Source: an uncultured Candidatus Melainabacteria bacterium (GTDB lineage Bacteria; Cyanobacteriota; Vampirovibrionia; Gastranaerophilales; Gastranaerophilaceae). Taken from it: 64,000 nt of DNA. Under the pieces are notes generated by a model. That model made no database searches and was not told the origin of the DNA. It worked only from the letters and a program-made list of their open reading frames with translations. Of the stretch, positions 24,080 through 31,930 are shown piece after piece; the first letter of the stretch is position 1, and every line of letters begins with the position of its first letter. The translations under genes and the position numbers were made by a program. Where the stretch lies: assembly GCA_934726055.1 (NCBI GenBank), contig CAKVCZ010000001.1, positions 191,515 through 255,514 of the forward strand, written 5' to 3'.

Positions 24080-24583
24080 ATGGATACAAAATTTTATACG
24101 GATATATCAGGGATGATAGATGATGCAATTGCATCCTACGAAGATTTACTTGAATTATATAAACAGAAAAAACAACTTTTATTGACAAGAAATGTAAAAA
24201 ATTTATCAGACCTTGATAATAAAATAGTAGAACAAGTAGAAATCATTACAAAAATAAACAATATTCGAGATAATTATTGTGAAAAACATGGAATAGCAAC
24301 ACCGGCACGAATTACAGAATTGATAGACATGGCAGCCAAAGACAATCCTGAATTTTCGGAAAGTTATAAACGCAAAAAGGTTAAAATTCGTGAAGTTGCA
24401 GATGAAATTGCGTTATTAAACAGAACAAATGTGGAATTAATAAAGCATGGACTAATTATGTCTGATAGAATTTTGGATATAATTATAAGTGCAGCAGTTC
24501 CGCAAACAACCAACTACAATAAACAAGGAAAGAATATTGAAACCAGCGGAATGAGCATAAGTTCCATAGTGGAAGACGCTTAA
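24080..24583 (+). CDS. flgN: FlgN-like export chaperone
   Basis: 167 residues. The GAGG ribosome site (24071-24074) favours the second of two adjacent ATGs (24080). The protein is almost entirely helical: SGMIDDAIASYEDLLELYKQKKQLLLTRN, then DLDNKIVEQVEIITKINNIRD, and a third helix IADEIALLNR-like segment near residue 115 followed by VELIKHGLIMSDRILDIII. This is the FlgN plan of long antiparallel helices. FlgN holds FlgK and FlgL in the cytosol until export, and both are encoded next. The assignment relies on helical layout plus position, since FlgN sequences vary widely. Confidence 0.8.
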   Translation: MDTKFYTDISGMIDDAIASYEDLLELYKQKKQLLLTRNVKNLSDLDNKIVEQVEIITKINNIRDNYCEKHGIATPARITELIDMAAKDNPEFSESYKRKKVKIREVADEIALLNRTNVELIKHGLIMSDRILDIIISAAVPQTTNYNKQGKNIETSGMSISSIVEDA

Positions 24584-24594
24584 AAGGAGTTAAG

Positions 24595-26085
24595 ATGACC
24601 ATTAATAAAGCAATGAACATATCCCTAACGGGATTAAACGCAAATCAGGCAGCATTAAATGTTGTATCACATAATATCGCAAACATGAACACGGAGGGTT
24701 ATGCAAAACAGCGTGTACATTTTGCTGAAATGAGAACCCCAATTACAGATTATTCTGTTCGTGGTGAAATTGCATCCTTGGCAGGGGTAAAAATCGATGG
24801 TATCACAGCATATACCAGCGATTATTTGAATGATTATTACAGAAAACAAAACGGCGATCTTGAAGGTTTACAAGCCGATGCTGATACAGCTGCTGCTTTG
24901 GCAGGACTTATAGACGGACTATCTGACACAGGACTTATTAACACTTTGGCAGACTTTTTCAGTGCTGCAAGTGCATTGAGTAAAAACCCTACTGATTACA
25001 GTTTAAGGGTAAACTTTGCAGAAAAAACAAAATCCGTAGCTAACAAATTCAATTCAACATACAAAAATGTTTCTGATTTAAAAACATCAAAAGTTGGAGA
25101 TGGAACACTTCAATCTGCACAAGATTCTGAATTGGGAACAAATGTTAGCAACATTAATGATGCATTAAGTAAATTAGCAGATATAAACAGACAACTTAGC
25201 ATAAACGGTACAGACGGTTCCTTAAAAACAAATCGAGATCAGTTATTAACAGAATTAGCCGGATATGCAAACTTCGACATCCAAATCAATTCAACAGGTG
25301 CAGCAAACGTTAAACTTGACGGACATGATTTGGTAATGGGAAGTGAAAAAGTCGGTTCAATAGAAATTGGAGCAGATGCATCAATTTCTGTTAGAGATCA
25401 AAATGACAATGTTACCGATGTTACTTCTAAAATAACAGGAGGTAAAGTTGGCGGTTTACTTAACGGCATGAATGGAGTTAATGAAGCATTATCAAATTTA
25501 GATGAACTTGCTAACAGTTTTGCAGGTTTAATCAATGGTATTCAAACATACACAGACGGAACAAACGATGCTTGTTATTACAACAGAGGTGCCGGAACAT
25601 TAGAAAGAGTTTCAGACAGTTCAGATGACTTAAATATGTTTGTTGCTTCAGATGGCAGCGGCACAATCACAGCTGCAAATATGAAAATCAATGATTTAAT
25701 TTACAATGATCCGGATAAAATTGCTGCAGCAAGACTTGATACATCAGGAACAGGCTGGGAATTATCAGTTGGTAACGGCGACAATGCAATCGAATTTGTA
25801 AATTCACAAAACACAAAAATAACATCAAAAAATTTAAAAGTAAACGATTATATTATTGGAATGGCAACAAAAGCAGGTGCAGATGCTGCGGCAAAACAAG
25901 CAGATGCAGATGCTAAAGGTGCAGTTGTTGACGATATAAAAAATCAAATCTTAGCTGAAACAGGTGTAAATCTGGACGAAGAACTGGCAAACATGATAAT
26001 GTATCAACAAGCATATAATGCTTCCGCAAGGGTATTTTCATGTTGTGTTCAAGTATTCGACACACTGGTCGCCCTTGGTTCATAG
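24595..26085 (+). CDS. flgK: FlgK, hook-filament junction protein 1
   Basis: 496 residues, with AAAAGGAG 6 bases before the ATG. The N-terminal axial motif (MNISLTGLNANQAALNVVSHNIANMNTEGYA, seen at residues 6-36) and the C-terminal one (LANMIMYQQAYNASARVFSC, then VFDTLVALGS) are the FlgK hallmarks. The middle is less conserved and includes a typical INDALSKLADINRQL helix. FlgK is the first of the two adaptor rings joining hook and flagellin filament. It is exported by the flagellar type III system with FlgN as chaperone. Confidence 0.96.
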   Translation: MTINKAMNISLTGLNANQAALNVVSHNIANMNTEGYAKQRVHFAEMRTPITDYSVRGEIASLAGVKIDGITAYTSDYLNDYYRKQNGDLEGLQADADTAAALAGLIDGLSDTGLINTLADFFSAASALSKNPTDYSLRVNFAEKTKSVANKFNSTYKNVSDLKTSKVGDGTLQSAQDSELGTNVSNINDALSKLADINRQLSINGTDGSLKTNRDQLLTELAGYANFDIQINSTGAANVKLDGHDLVMGSEKVGSIEIGADASISVRDQNDNVTDVTSKITGGKVGGLLNGMNGVNEALSNLDELANSFAGLINGIQTYTDGTNDACYYNRGAGTLERVSDSSDDLNMFVASDGSGTITAANMKINDLIYNDPDKIAAARLDTSGTGWELSVGNGDNAIEFVNSQNTKITSKNLKVNDYIIGMATKAGADAAAKQADADAKGAVVDDIKNQILAETGVNLDEELANMIMYQQAYNASARVFSCCVQVFDTLVALGS

Positions 26086-26140
26086 CTTTACCAAGCTCGC
26101 AAAAAGGATTTTGTAAAACAAAGAGAACGAGGATGTAATT

Positions 26141-27097
26141 ATGTCAATATCAAGAGTGTCAACATATCAATTAAATAAATCATTGGGTAACCAATTAAAC
26201 GGAACACAAGGCAAGTTTAATAAACTTACTCAACAAATAACAAGCGGAGTTAAAGTTTCTTCAACTGCCGAAAATCCTGTTGCAGCTCGAGGTATTATCA
26301 AAGCCAATAAAGAATTGGCTGATATAGAAGAATACAAAGCAAACATTGATTTTGCGGGCAATGAATTAAAAGAAGTTGACGGAACACTAACAAGTGTTAA
26401 TACGCAATTAACCAGAGCAAAAGACATCGCCATGCAAATTGCAAATGGCACAATTGGTGAATCTGAAATCAAGGCATATCAAAGTGAACTTGATACAATC
26501 ATCGAAAGCGTAAAGAGTCTTGCAAATACAAAATATGGAGATCAATATTTATTTGCAGGAACAAGAACCGAAACCGTTCCTTATGCTGAAAATGACACAA
26601 ACGGATTGATGTACAATGGTGATTATGGTAACAGATACGCAATTATTGGAGAAGATACAACTGAACCTATAAATCTTCTAGGTATAAACGTATTTGGTCA
26701 AGCTAATTTTACCAAAACCGGTGATGAAATAGTATTTCCTGATCCTGATACAGGAAGTTCAGGTGTATTTGGTGCATTGTACCACTTAAAAGCAGCTATA
26801 CAAGATGGTAGCAACATCGATTCAGCTGCGGTTAAAACTGCAATGGGCGAAATTGATAAAGGATTTGACACTGTTGTAACGGCAAAAACAAAAATTGGTG
26901 CTATTGGCAGCAGTTTTGATGATATGACAACTGCATTCGACAATGACAGCATGAGCATAACAGAATTACGTTCAAGCTTGCAAGATACAGATTTACCTAG
27001 TGCAATTTCTGATTGGTATTCCGTATATCAATCAATGCAAGCATCTTATTCAATGATGTCGCAAACAATGAATGTTTCATTGTTAAATTACATCTAG
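26141..27097 (+). CDS. flgL: FlgL, hook-filament junction protein 2
   Basis: 318 residues, with a GAGGATG ribosome site. The flagellin-like N-terminus (MSISRVSTYQLNKSLGNQLN, then KLTQQITSGVKVSSTAENPVAARGI) and the segment ANTKYGDQYLFAGTRTETVPY are typical of FlgL. The C-terminal axial helix is SMQASYSMMSQTMNVSLLNYI. It is the last gene of the operon and is followed by a terminator. No flagellin gene follows in this window. Confidence 0.95.
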   Translation: MSISRVSTYQLNKSLGNQLNGTQGKFNKLTQQITSGVKVSSTAENPVAARGIIKANKELADIEEYKANIDFAGNELKEVDGTLTSVNTQLTRAKDIAMQIANGTIGESEIKAYQSELDTIIESVKSLANTKYGDQYLFAGTRTETVPYAENDTNGLMYNGDYGNRYAIIGEDTTEPINLLGINVFGQANFTKTGDEIVFPDPDTGSSGVFGALYHLKAAIQDGSNIDSAAVKTAMGEIDKGFDTVVTAKTKIGAIGSSFDDMTTAFDNDSMSITELRSSLQDTDLPSAISDWYSVYQSMQASYSMMSQTMNVSLLNYI

Positions 27098-27126
27098 GTT
27101 TTAAGATTTATTTATCATACTTTTCT

Positions 27127-27152
27127 GAGGTATTAAACAATACCTCTTTTTT
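27127..27152 (+). terminator. Terminator of the flagellar operon
   Basis: GAGGTATT (27127-27134), loop AAAC, AATACCTC (27139-27146), then six T. A classic intrinsic terminator 30 bases after flgL. Confidence 0.93.
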
Positions 27153-27168
27153 ATTTTATAAATAATAG

Positions 27169-27194
27169 AAAAGCTCTCGCAATTGAGAGCTTTT
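27169..27194 (-). terminator. Terminator for the minus-strand gene at 27225-28220
   Basis: AAAAGCTCTC (27169-27178) pairs with GAGAGCTTTT (27185-27194). On the minus strand the stem ends in TTTT followed by a T-rich run. Confidence 0.8.
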
Positions 27195-27224
27195 GGATAA
27201 TATAATAGATTTGATTTGATTGAA

Positions 27225-28220
27225 TTATGCAAATGTTTTGAAAGATTTGTCGATGTTGTCTTTAAGAACGCTATTGATAGAATCCATTTCAGTTTTGATA
27301 GCATTTTCTTCAGTATCTAATTGTTTCAATCTCAATTCTAATTTCTTATCTTTTGCTTGGATAATAGAAGTTTGAGCATTAATTTCTTCCATTCTTTGTT
27401 GGTATAAGTATGTTTGATATTGATATTCGTTGTAAGCATCAGTGTAAGCATCTTCATCTGTGATTGATGTTGCTGTAACTGCATTTTCTATATTACTACC
27501 TGTTAATTCAGGAATTATCATTGATACAATTCTATTATTTGAACCGCGTTCAATTGAAACATTTGACCAAGAACCAGTTTCATATTTTGTAACAGAGCCT
27601 TCACCATAGTAATTAACATTGCCTGCTTCATAGTTTTCAAGATCTTTTTTCAAGAAATATACATAATTAGGAGCAGTTTCTTTTCCTTCATTTAAATTAA
27701 TCATATAAATATCTGAAGCAGTATAAACTGTACCTTCTTTATTATCATTGAATTCAGCAAGAATACCATTAATATAATCAGTTCTTTTTGTAGCAGTATC
27801 CCAAACATCTGTATGATTATTTACATAAGTACTTATAGTATTAATTTTATTATTATCAGATTTACTACCTACATAATAAAAACCAGAATCTTTGATAACT
27901 GATCTATTACCTTTTTTTACCATTGATGAACCTTCATATGTAGTAGTATAATTAACCGTATAAAGATCTTTTGATGATGATTTAGTAATTTGATTAATAT
28001 TATAAGTGTTTCCATTAACAGATAATGTATAAACTATCTTTTTATAAGAATCAGTTGAAGGAGGAGTAGGTACAGTAAGAGTTAGCATGCTGTTGTAGTA
28101 TGAAGCAGATTGGTTAGACAAAGTTGTTCTTTGTTGGTTAATTTGTTGACCTTCATACTCAAGGTTTGTTTTTCTTGCTGTTAAATTTAAAAATCTTGCT
28201 TGTGATGCTGCTAAACCCAT
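27225..28220 (-). CDS. Unknown protein with conserved helical ends and variable middle (family A, 331 aa)
   Basis: 331 residues with no signal peptide. Residues 1 to about 45 (GLAASQARFLNLTARKTN, then EYEGQQINQQRTTLSNQSA) and the last roughly 75 (IIQAKDKKLELRLKQLDTEE to NIDKSFKTFA) are helical and nearly the same in the 44742-46061 protein. The end is also shared with 63752-64000. The roughly 210-residue middle is polar and beta-like with little similarity. Two conserved helical ends around a variable centre recalls flagellin and other axial proteins, but the sequences are not flagellin. A sigma-28-like promoter is directly upstream (28266-28293). The ribosome site is weak (AAGAAAG). It lies tail to tail with flgL. 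Function unknown. Confidence 0.75.
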   Translation of the reverse strand: MGLAASQARFLNLTARKTNLEYEGQQINQQRTTLSNQSASYYNSMLTLTVPTPPSTDSYKKIVYTLSVNGNTYNINQITKSSSKDLYTVNYTTTYEGSSMVKKGNRSVIKDSGFYYVGSKSDNNKINTISTYVNNHTDVWDTATKRTDYINGILAEFNDNKEGTVYTASDIYMINLNEGKETAPNYVYFLKKDLENYEAGNVNYYGEGSVTKYETGSWSNVSIERGSNNRIVSMIIPELTGSNIENAVTATSITDEDAYTDAYNEYQYQTYLYQQRMEEINAQTSIIQAKDKKLELRLKQLDTEENAIKTEMDSINSVLKDNIDKSFKTFA

Positions 28221-28265
28221 AACGATACACTTTCTTGTTTATTACTTATTTCCCTTATGGTTTAT

Positions 28266-28293
28266 ATATCGTCCTGAATGCATGTAATCTTTA
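28266..28293 (-). promoter_or_regulatory. Sigma-28-like promoter of the 331-aa family A gene
   Basis: On the minus strand: TAAAGATT (28293-28286), 14 bases, CGATAT (28271-28266). Same spacing as the two sites at 13.7 and 15.7 kb, with a -10 closer to the flagellar CGATAA. RNA would start about 38 bases before the ATG. Confidence 0.65.
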
Positions 28294-28320
28294 GCTTTTC
28301 AAGGGATTCTGTTACAATTG

Positions 28321-28388
28321 TTTACAAAAAATACGCAAAATATGTTATACAAATTTTTATTTTTTTGGGTTAATATATTCTATATAAT
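28321..28388 (+). promoter_or_regulatory. Promoter region of the SPOR-domain gene
   Basis: Two candidates: TTTACA (28321-28326), 18 bases, TTATAC (28345-28350); and an isolated TATAAT at 28383-28388, which would start RNA inside the ribosome site. The first is more workable. No experiment-like discrimination is possible from sequence. Confidence 0.4.
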
Positions 28389-28403
28389 GAAAAGGATTTT
28401 ACT

Positions 28404-29150
28404 ATGACAGGAAGAAAACCGGAATATCAAGAATATCAGCCTTATAAGAGATATAAAAAAACAAAAGATGTTACAACACAAAATATCTTAACAGTTTTTG
28501 TTACAACATTTTTGATTATGCTCGTATTTTTTATTGGTGCCGCAAAAAAAATGACTCCGAATGTTGACGTTACAATAGGAGAAGATAGCACAACAGATGC
28601 AAAAGAAACCGGTTTAGGAGTTAAAGGATTTATTGATAACAGATTAAAATCTATTCAATCAGAAGATGTTTCAAATATCGCTAAAAGGCTGGAAGAAAAA
28701 ACTCGCTCCACATTTGATGAAGATGACGAAGATGAATATTATTCAAAAGATTTAGAAGAAAAAGTTAAAATTCCAATTATAAAAAAAGTTAAACAGGAAG
28801 TTACATTACCAAAAGAAGAAATTGAACAAACTGTCAAAGAAGTTAAAGAAACAAAAGTTTCAAAACCTGTAACAGCACCTATTGTTAAGCCTAATCCGAC
28901 AGTAGAAATTCCATCGACAGTTGTTCCAACAACGGTTAAAGTTGTTGTAGGAAATTACTCTTCACTTGAACAGGCTAAGGTTGCACAATCAATTCTTCAA
29001 GAATCCAATTTGGGGGTAACACCTTTTGTAAAAAATATTCAAGGAACATATACACTTCAAGTTGGTTCATTCAGTTCAGAAGCAAAAGCTCAAGCTTTGG
29101 TTAATGAACTTTTGAAATCAAACTTTCCTGCAAGAATGATTAGAAATTAA
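28404..29150 (+). CDS. SPOR-domain membrane-anchored protein
   Basis: 248 residues, with AAAAGGATT before the ATG. A basic cytosolic tail of about 28 residues (RYKKTKD) precedes one membrane helix (about 29-48, TVFVTTFLIMLVFFIGAA). A long charged and then Pro/Val/Thr-rich linker follows (about 55-175). The C-terminal SPOR domain has two half repeats, VVVGNYSSLEQAKVAQSIL and LQVGSFSSEAKAQALVNELL. SPOR domains bind glycan strands stripped of stem peptides at the division septum, so this protein probably works at cell division or in wall remodelling. The pfkB-type kinase gene follows 21 bases later on the same strand. Confidence 0.88.
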   Translation: MTGRKPEYQEYQPYKRYKKTKDVTTQNILTVFVTTFLIMLVFFIGAAKKMTPNVDVTIGEDSTTDAKETGLGVKGFIDNRLKSIQSEDVSNIAKRLEEKTRSTFDEDDEDEYYSKDLEEKVKIPIIKKVKQEVTLPKEEIEQTVKEVKETKVSKPVTAPIVKPNPTVEIPSTVVPTTVKVVVGNYSSLEQAKVAQSILQESNLGVTPFVKNIQGTYTLQVGSFSSEAKAQALVNELLKSNFPARMIRN

Positions 29151-29171
29151 TTATAGGGAGGATATAATACT

Positions 29172-30221
29172 ATGTTTGATATTGTTACAATAGGCAGTGC
29201 AACTATCGACGTATTTGTAAGATGCGATGATGCAAATATTGTTTCTGTCCAATCAATGGATAAAAAATCCGAATTTATGAGTTACAGATACGGTTCAAAG
29301 CTAGAAATATCTGATTTTGACACTAATGTCGGTGGCGGCGGCGTAAATACTGCTGTAAACTTTGCCAATTTAGGCTACAATACTTCCGCTATATTTAAAC
29401 TCGGAAAAGATATTTACTCAAAAGGTGTATTTAATTTCTTTGAAGACAAAAACATTGATTTATCAAATATTATTCACACCTCAAAAACAACTACCGGTTT
29501 TTCTATAATTCTTGTAAGTTTCGCAGGAGATAGAACCGTTTTGGCTCACAGAGGCGGCAATGGTGAAATTAAAAAAGATGAAATAAATTTTGATGCACTA
29601 AAAGAAGCTAAATTTATATATTTAGCACCCCTAAACGGAAAATCTACAAGAATACTAGAACCAATTGTTGATTTTGCTCATGAAAATGATATAAAAATCT
29701 GTGTTAATGCAGGTACATCAAGCATTAAAAAAGGTTTTGAATATATGAAAAAAATTCTTGAAAATGCTCATGTTGTTGTTATGAACAAAGAAGAAGCTCA
29801 AATGTGTACAAAAATTGAAATCAGACCTGATACAGCAGAAGCAAAATATTCAAATGAAAAAATTCACCCTGATTTAGTTAGTATTCTAAAAAAACTAAAA
29901 GTCAGAGATTACCAAATTGTTGTTGTAACCGATGGCGGCAACGGAGCATACGCTTATAATGGAGAAAATTTCTACTACTGCCCTGTCCTTCAAGGAAAAG
30001 TTGTTTCAACTCTCGGTGCAGGCGATGCATTTGCATCAACTTTCTGTGCAACAATGCACAAAACGCATTTGGATATAGGAAAATCTTTAATGTATGCAAC
30101 TGTTAATTCAAGCTCTGTTGTATCAAAATTTAGTGCAACAGAAGGACTTTTAACTTTTGAAGAAATAGAAAAAGTCTTAAAAGATAATCCTAACTTTAAC
30201 TATGAAATTATTGATGCATAA
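29172..30221 (+). CDS. PfkB-family carbohydrate/nucleoside kinase
   Basis: 349 residues, with GGGAGG about 8 bases before the ATG. It has the ribokinase-type features: GSATIDVFVRCDD at the start, DTNVGGGGVNTAVNFANLGY (signature 1 glycines), then FAGDRTVLAHRGGNG, NKEEAQMC, VVVTDGGNGAYAY, and the catalytic anion-hole motif TLGAGDAFASTF with the base Asp. It phosphorylates a sugar or nucleoside with ATP. The substrate (ribose, fructose, adenosine or other) cannot be told. A terminator directly follows. Confidence 0.9.
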   Translation: MFDIVTIGSATIDVFVRCDDANIVSVQSMDKKSEFMSYRYGSKLEISDFDTNVGGGGVNTAVNFANLGYNTSAIFKLGKDIYSKGVFNFFEDKNIDLSNIIHTSKTTTGFSIILVSFAGDRTVLAHRGGNGEIKKDEINFDALKEAKFIYLAPLNGKSTRILEPIVDFAHENDIKICVNAGTSSIKKGFEYMKKILENAHVVVMNKEEAQMCTKIEIRPDTAEAKYSNEKIHPDLVSILKKLKVRDYQIVVVTDGGNGAYAYNGENFYYCPVLQGKVVSTLGAGDAFASTFCATMHKTHLDIGKSLMYATVNSSSVVSKFSATEGLLTFEEIEKVLKDNPNFNYEIIDA

Positions 30222-30244
30222 TTAATTTTATATAAAAAGTTGTC

Positions 30245-30285
30245 AGCGGCAAAGAATTTTAAAATTCTTTGCCGCTTTTCTTTTA
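30245..30285 (+). terminator. Terminator after the pfkB-type gene
   Basis: A 16-base arm (30245-30260) pairs perfectly with 30261-30276, the innermost bases forming the loop, followed by TTTCTTTT. Confidence 0.9.
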
Positions 30286-30290
30286 CTATA

Positions 30291-30331
30291 TTAGAAAAAA
30301 GAGAATGTATATGACATTCTCTTTTTTCTAA
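30291..30331 (-). terminator. Terminator of the YtxH/DUF948 cluster
   Basis: A perfect 18-base-pair stem (30291-30308 with 30314-30331) and a 5-base loop. Its minus-strand 3' arm contains TTTTTT. Confidence 0.85.
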
Positions 30332-30353
30332 ACTTTAATGTTCAACAAAAGAA

Positions 30354-30629
30354 TTAACCTTCTGATTTAAACATGTCTTTTTTTTCGTTGATAAAATTTT
30401 GAATATTTCCTACAATTTCATCACCTTTTTTTTGTAATTCAGAAACAACATTTTCTGCTTTGTTTTGAATATCTCTTACTTTTGCATCTGTTTTATCTAA
30501 AACATCTCTTGCAGCATCAGAAAGCATTTCTCTTGTTTCTTCGCCTGATTTTGGTGCTAATAAAATACCTGCAACTGCACCTAATGCAGCACCTACGGTA
30601 AAACCTACTAAAAATTTTCCTACTGACAT
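30354..30629 (-). CDS. YtxH-domain protein (copy 1)
   Basis: 91 residues, with AAAGGAG before the ATG. One glycine/alanine-rich membrane segment (about residues 4-24, ending GILLAPKSGEETREML) is followed by an amphipathic helix with coiled-coil spacing (KVRDIQNKAENVVSELQKKG). The segment ending LLAPKxGEE is the YtxH hallmark. Such proteins are linked to envelope stress in Firmicutes and relatives, but their job is not known. It is last in a run of four small minus-strand genes and has a relative at 31098-31421. Confidence 0.82.
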   Translation of the reverse strand: MSVGKFLVGFTVGAALGAVAGILLAPKSGEETREMLSDAARDVLDKTDAKVRDIQNKAENVVSELQKKGDEIVGNIQNFINEKKDMFKSEG

Positions 30630-30697
30630 AAATTTATCTCCTTTACAATTTTATTCTAACTTATACTAAATTAAAAACATTACACGCTTAGGCTATT

Positions 30698-31075
30698 TTA
30701 TTTTGAAAACATCTTTAAAACTGTTGTAAAACCTTTATATAAGCCTTTTGCCAATGAGCCTGAAATAACTCTTATTTTTGACAATGCATTTGCACTAAAA
30801 CCAAAAGCATCTTCCATTGCATCTTTCACTCTGTCAATGCCTTTGTCTGTTGATTTCATAAAATCATTTAATGTATGAAGGGTTTCATTTATTTCACGCA
30901 TTGTAGGTCTTAATTCGTTTCTTACAACAGTTGTTGTTTCATCAACGTTTTGAGTTAATTTTGATAAATCTACAATTAACTTTATCAAAAATCCACCAAC
31001 TACAACAAGCATTATCCCTGTTGCAATTGCTAAAAATGCTAAGCCATTGTTTAATAGTATTTGAGATGTTTCCAT
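30698..31075 (-). CDS. DUF948-like membrane protein
   Basis: 125 residues, with AAGGAAAG before the ATG. An N-terminal membrane helix (about 10-36, AFLAIATGIMLVVVGGFLI) is followed by a long coiled coil with TQNVDETTTVVRNELRPTMREI and LNDFMKSTDKGIDRVKDAM, the pattern of DUF948 proteins that often accompany YtxH genes. It lies between two YtxH genes. Function unknown. The cluster probably makes a set of small inner-membrane coiled-coil proteins. Confidence 0.75.
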   Translation of the reverse strand: METSQILLNNGLAFLAIATGIMLVVVGGFLIKLIVDLSKLTQNVDETTTVVRNELRPTMREINETLHTLNDFMKSTDKGIDRVKDAMEDAFGFSANALSKIRVISGSLAKGLYKGFTTVLKMFSK

Positions 31076-31097
31076 TTTTCTTTCCTTCTTTTATTTA

Positions 31098-31421
31098 TTA
31101 GTTCATATCAATATCGTAATCATTATTTAAGTCTTCAAGATGTTTTGCTTTTTCTAATTTGTCAGACTTTATTGCATTTGAAATATTTTTTAGATTTTTT
31201 TCAACCTTAAATTTAACCAAATCAATTGCTTCTAATGCTTGTTTTTTAGCATCTTTAACTTTTGGAGCCTGTGTTTCTATTATATTTTCTATTGTTGTTT
31301 TCAAGTCATGACAAGATTCTTCACCTTTTTTAGGTGCTAATAAAACACCTGCAATGATACCACCAACAACACCTGCTATTATTCCTATTCCGAATCCAAA
31401 AGAATCATTTTCCTTACTCAT
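31098..31421 (-). CDS. YtxH-domain protein (copy 2)
   Basis: 107 residues, with GAGG 8 bases before the ATG. It has the same plan as copy 1: a Gly/Ile-rich helix (about 8-28, IIAGVVGGIIAGVLLAPKKG), GEESCHDLK, then charged helices (KDAKKQALEAIDLVKFKVEKN) and an acidic Asp/Asn tail. A relative of the 30354-30629 gene and 22 bases from the DUF948 gene. Confidence 0.82.
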   Translation of the reverse strand: MSKENDSFGFGIGIIAGVVGGIIAGVLLAPKKGEESCHDLKTTIENIIETQAPKVKDAKKQALEAIDLVKFKVEKNLKNISNAIKSDKLEKAKHLEDLNNDYDIDMN

Positions 31422-31484
31422 ATTAAAACCTCGACTTTCCTATTTTTGAATTATAACACATACTACATCTGTACACAAGGCATT

Positions 31485-31850
31485 TTACACCTTACACCCT
31501 GCCGTAAATATATCGTATAAAATTAACAATCCGTCAACAAATAATACGATTTTTTTTAAAGTTTTTTTACTAAAGAAGAAAAATGCAATTGACAATAACA
31601 AGCCTCTTGCAACGCCTCTTATGAAGTTATTTCTATTCTTATTAAATGCGCGTTTTTGACATTTTACCCAAAGCTTTGCACGATTTGATACATCATAAAT
31701 TGCTCTTAAGCGGAATTTTAAAGTATGTCTGTTTGTTTTAATTTCTTCGCTTAATTTATTTACTTTTTTATCTAAACGCATAATGCCGCAACATAACATT
31801 GTTACAACAATTAGCTCCAATATAAAAAACATTATAAATAAATAAATCAT
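31485..31850 (-). CDS. Unknown membrane protein, first gene of the YtxH cluster
   Basis: 121 residues. An N-terminal membrane helix (about 2-24, IYLFIMFFILELIVVTMLCC) precedes a basic helical part (RLDKKVNKLSEEIKTNRHTLKFRLRAIYDV) and a second hydrophobic stretch near residues 80-95 (GLLLSIAFFFFS). I do not recognise the family. It begins the minus-strand cluster, and its ribosome site is weak (AGAAGAAA). The divergent murT-like gene starts about 80 bases away. Confidence 0.6.
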   Translation of the reverse strand: MIYLFIMFFILELIVVTMLCCGIMRLDKKVNKLSEEIKTNRHTLKFRLRAIYDVSNRAKLWVKCQKRAFNKNRNNFIRGVARGLLLSIAFFFFSKKTLKKIVLFVDGLLILYDIFTAGCKV

Positions 31851-31882
31851 TTCGTTATTTCTTCTTTTTGTATTATTATTTT

Positions 31883-31888
31883 ATTATA
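31883..31888. promoter_or_regulatory. Shared -10 region for the YtxH cluster and murT
   Basis: ATTATA here reads TATAAT on the minus strand, preceded by TG, with RNA starting about 26 bases before the 31850 ATG. On the plus strand TATTATAC-like sequence overlaps it and could serve the murT-like gene. No good -35 is seen on either strand. Confidence 0.4.
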
Positions 31889-31930
31889 CAGGAAAATAAA
31901 AAAAAAAGAATACACAGAAAGAACTATTTA

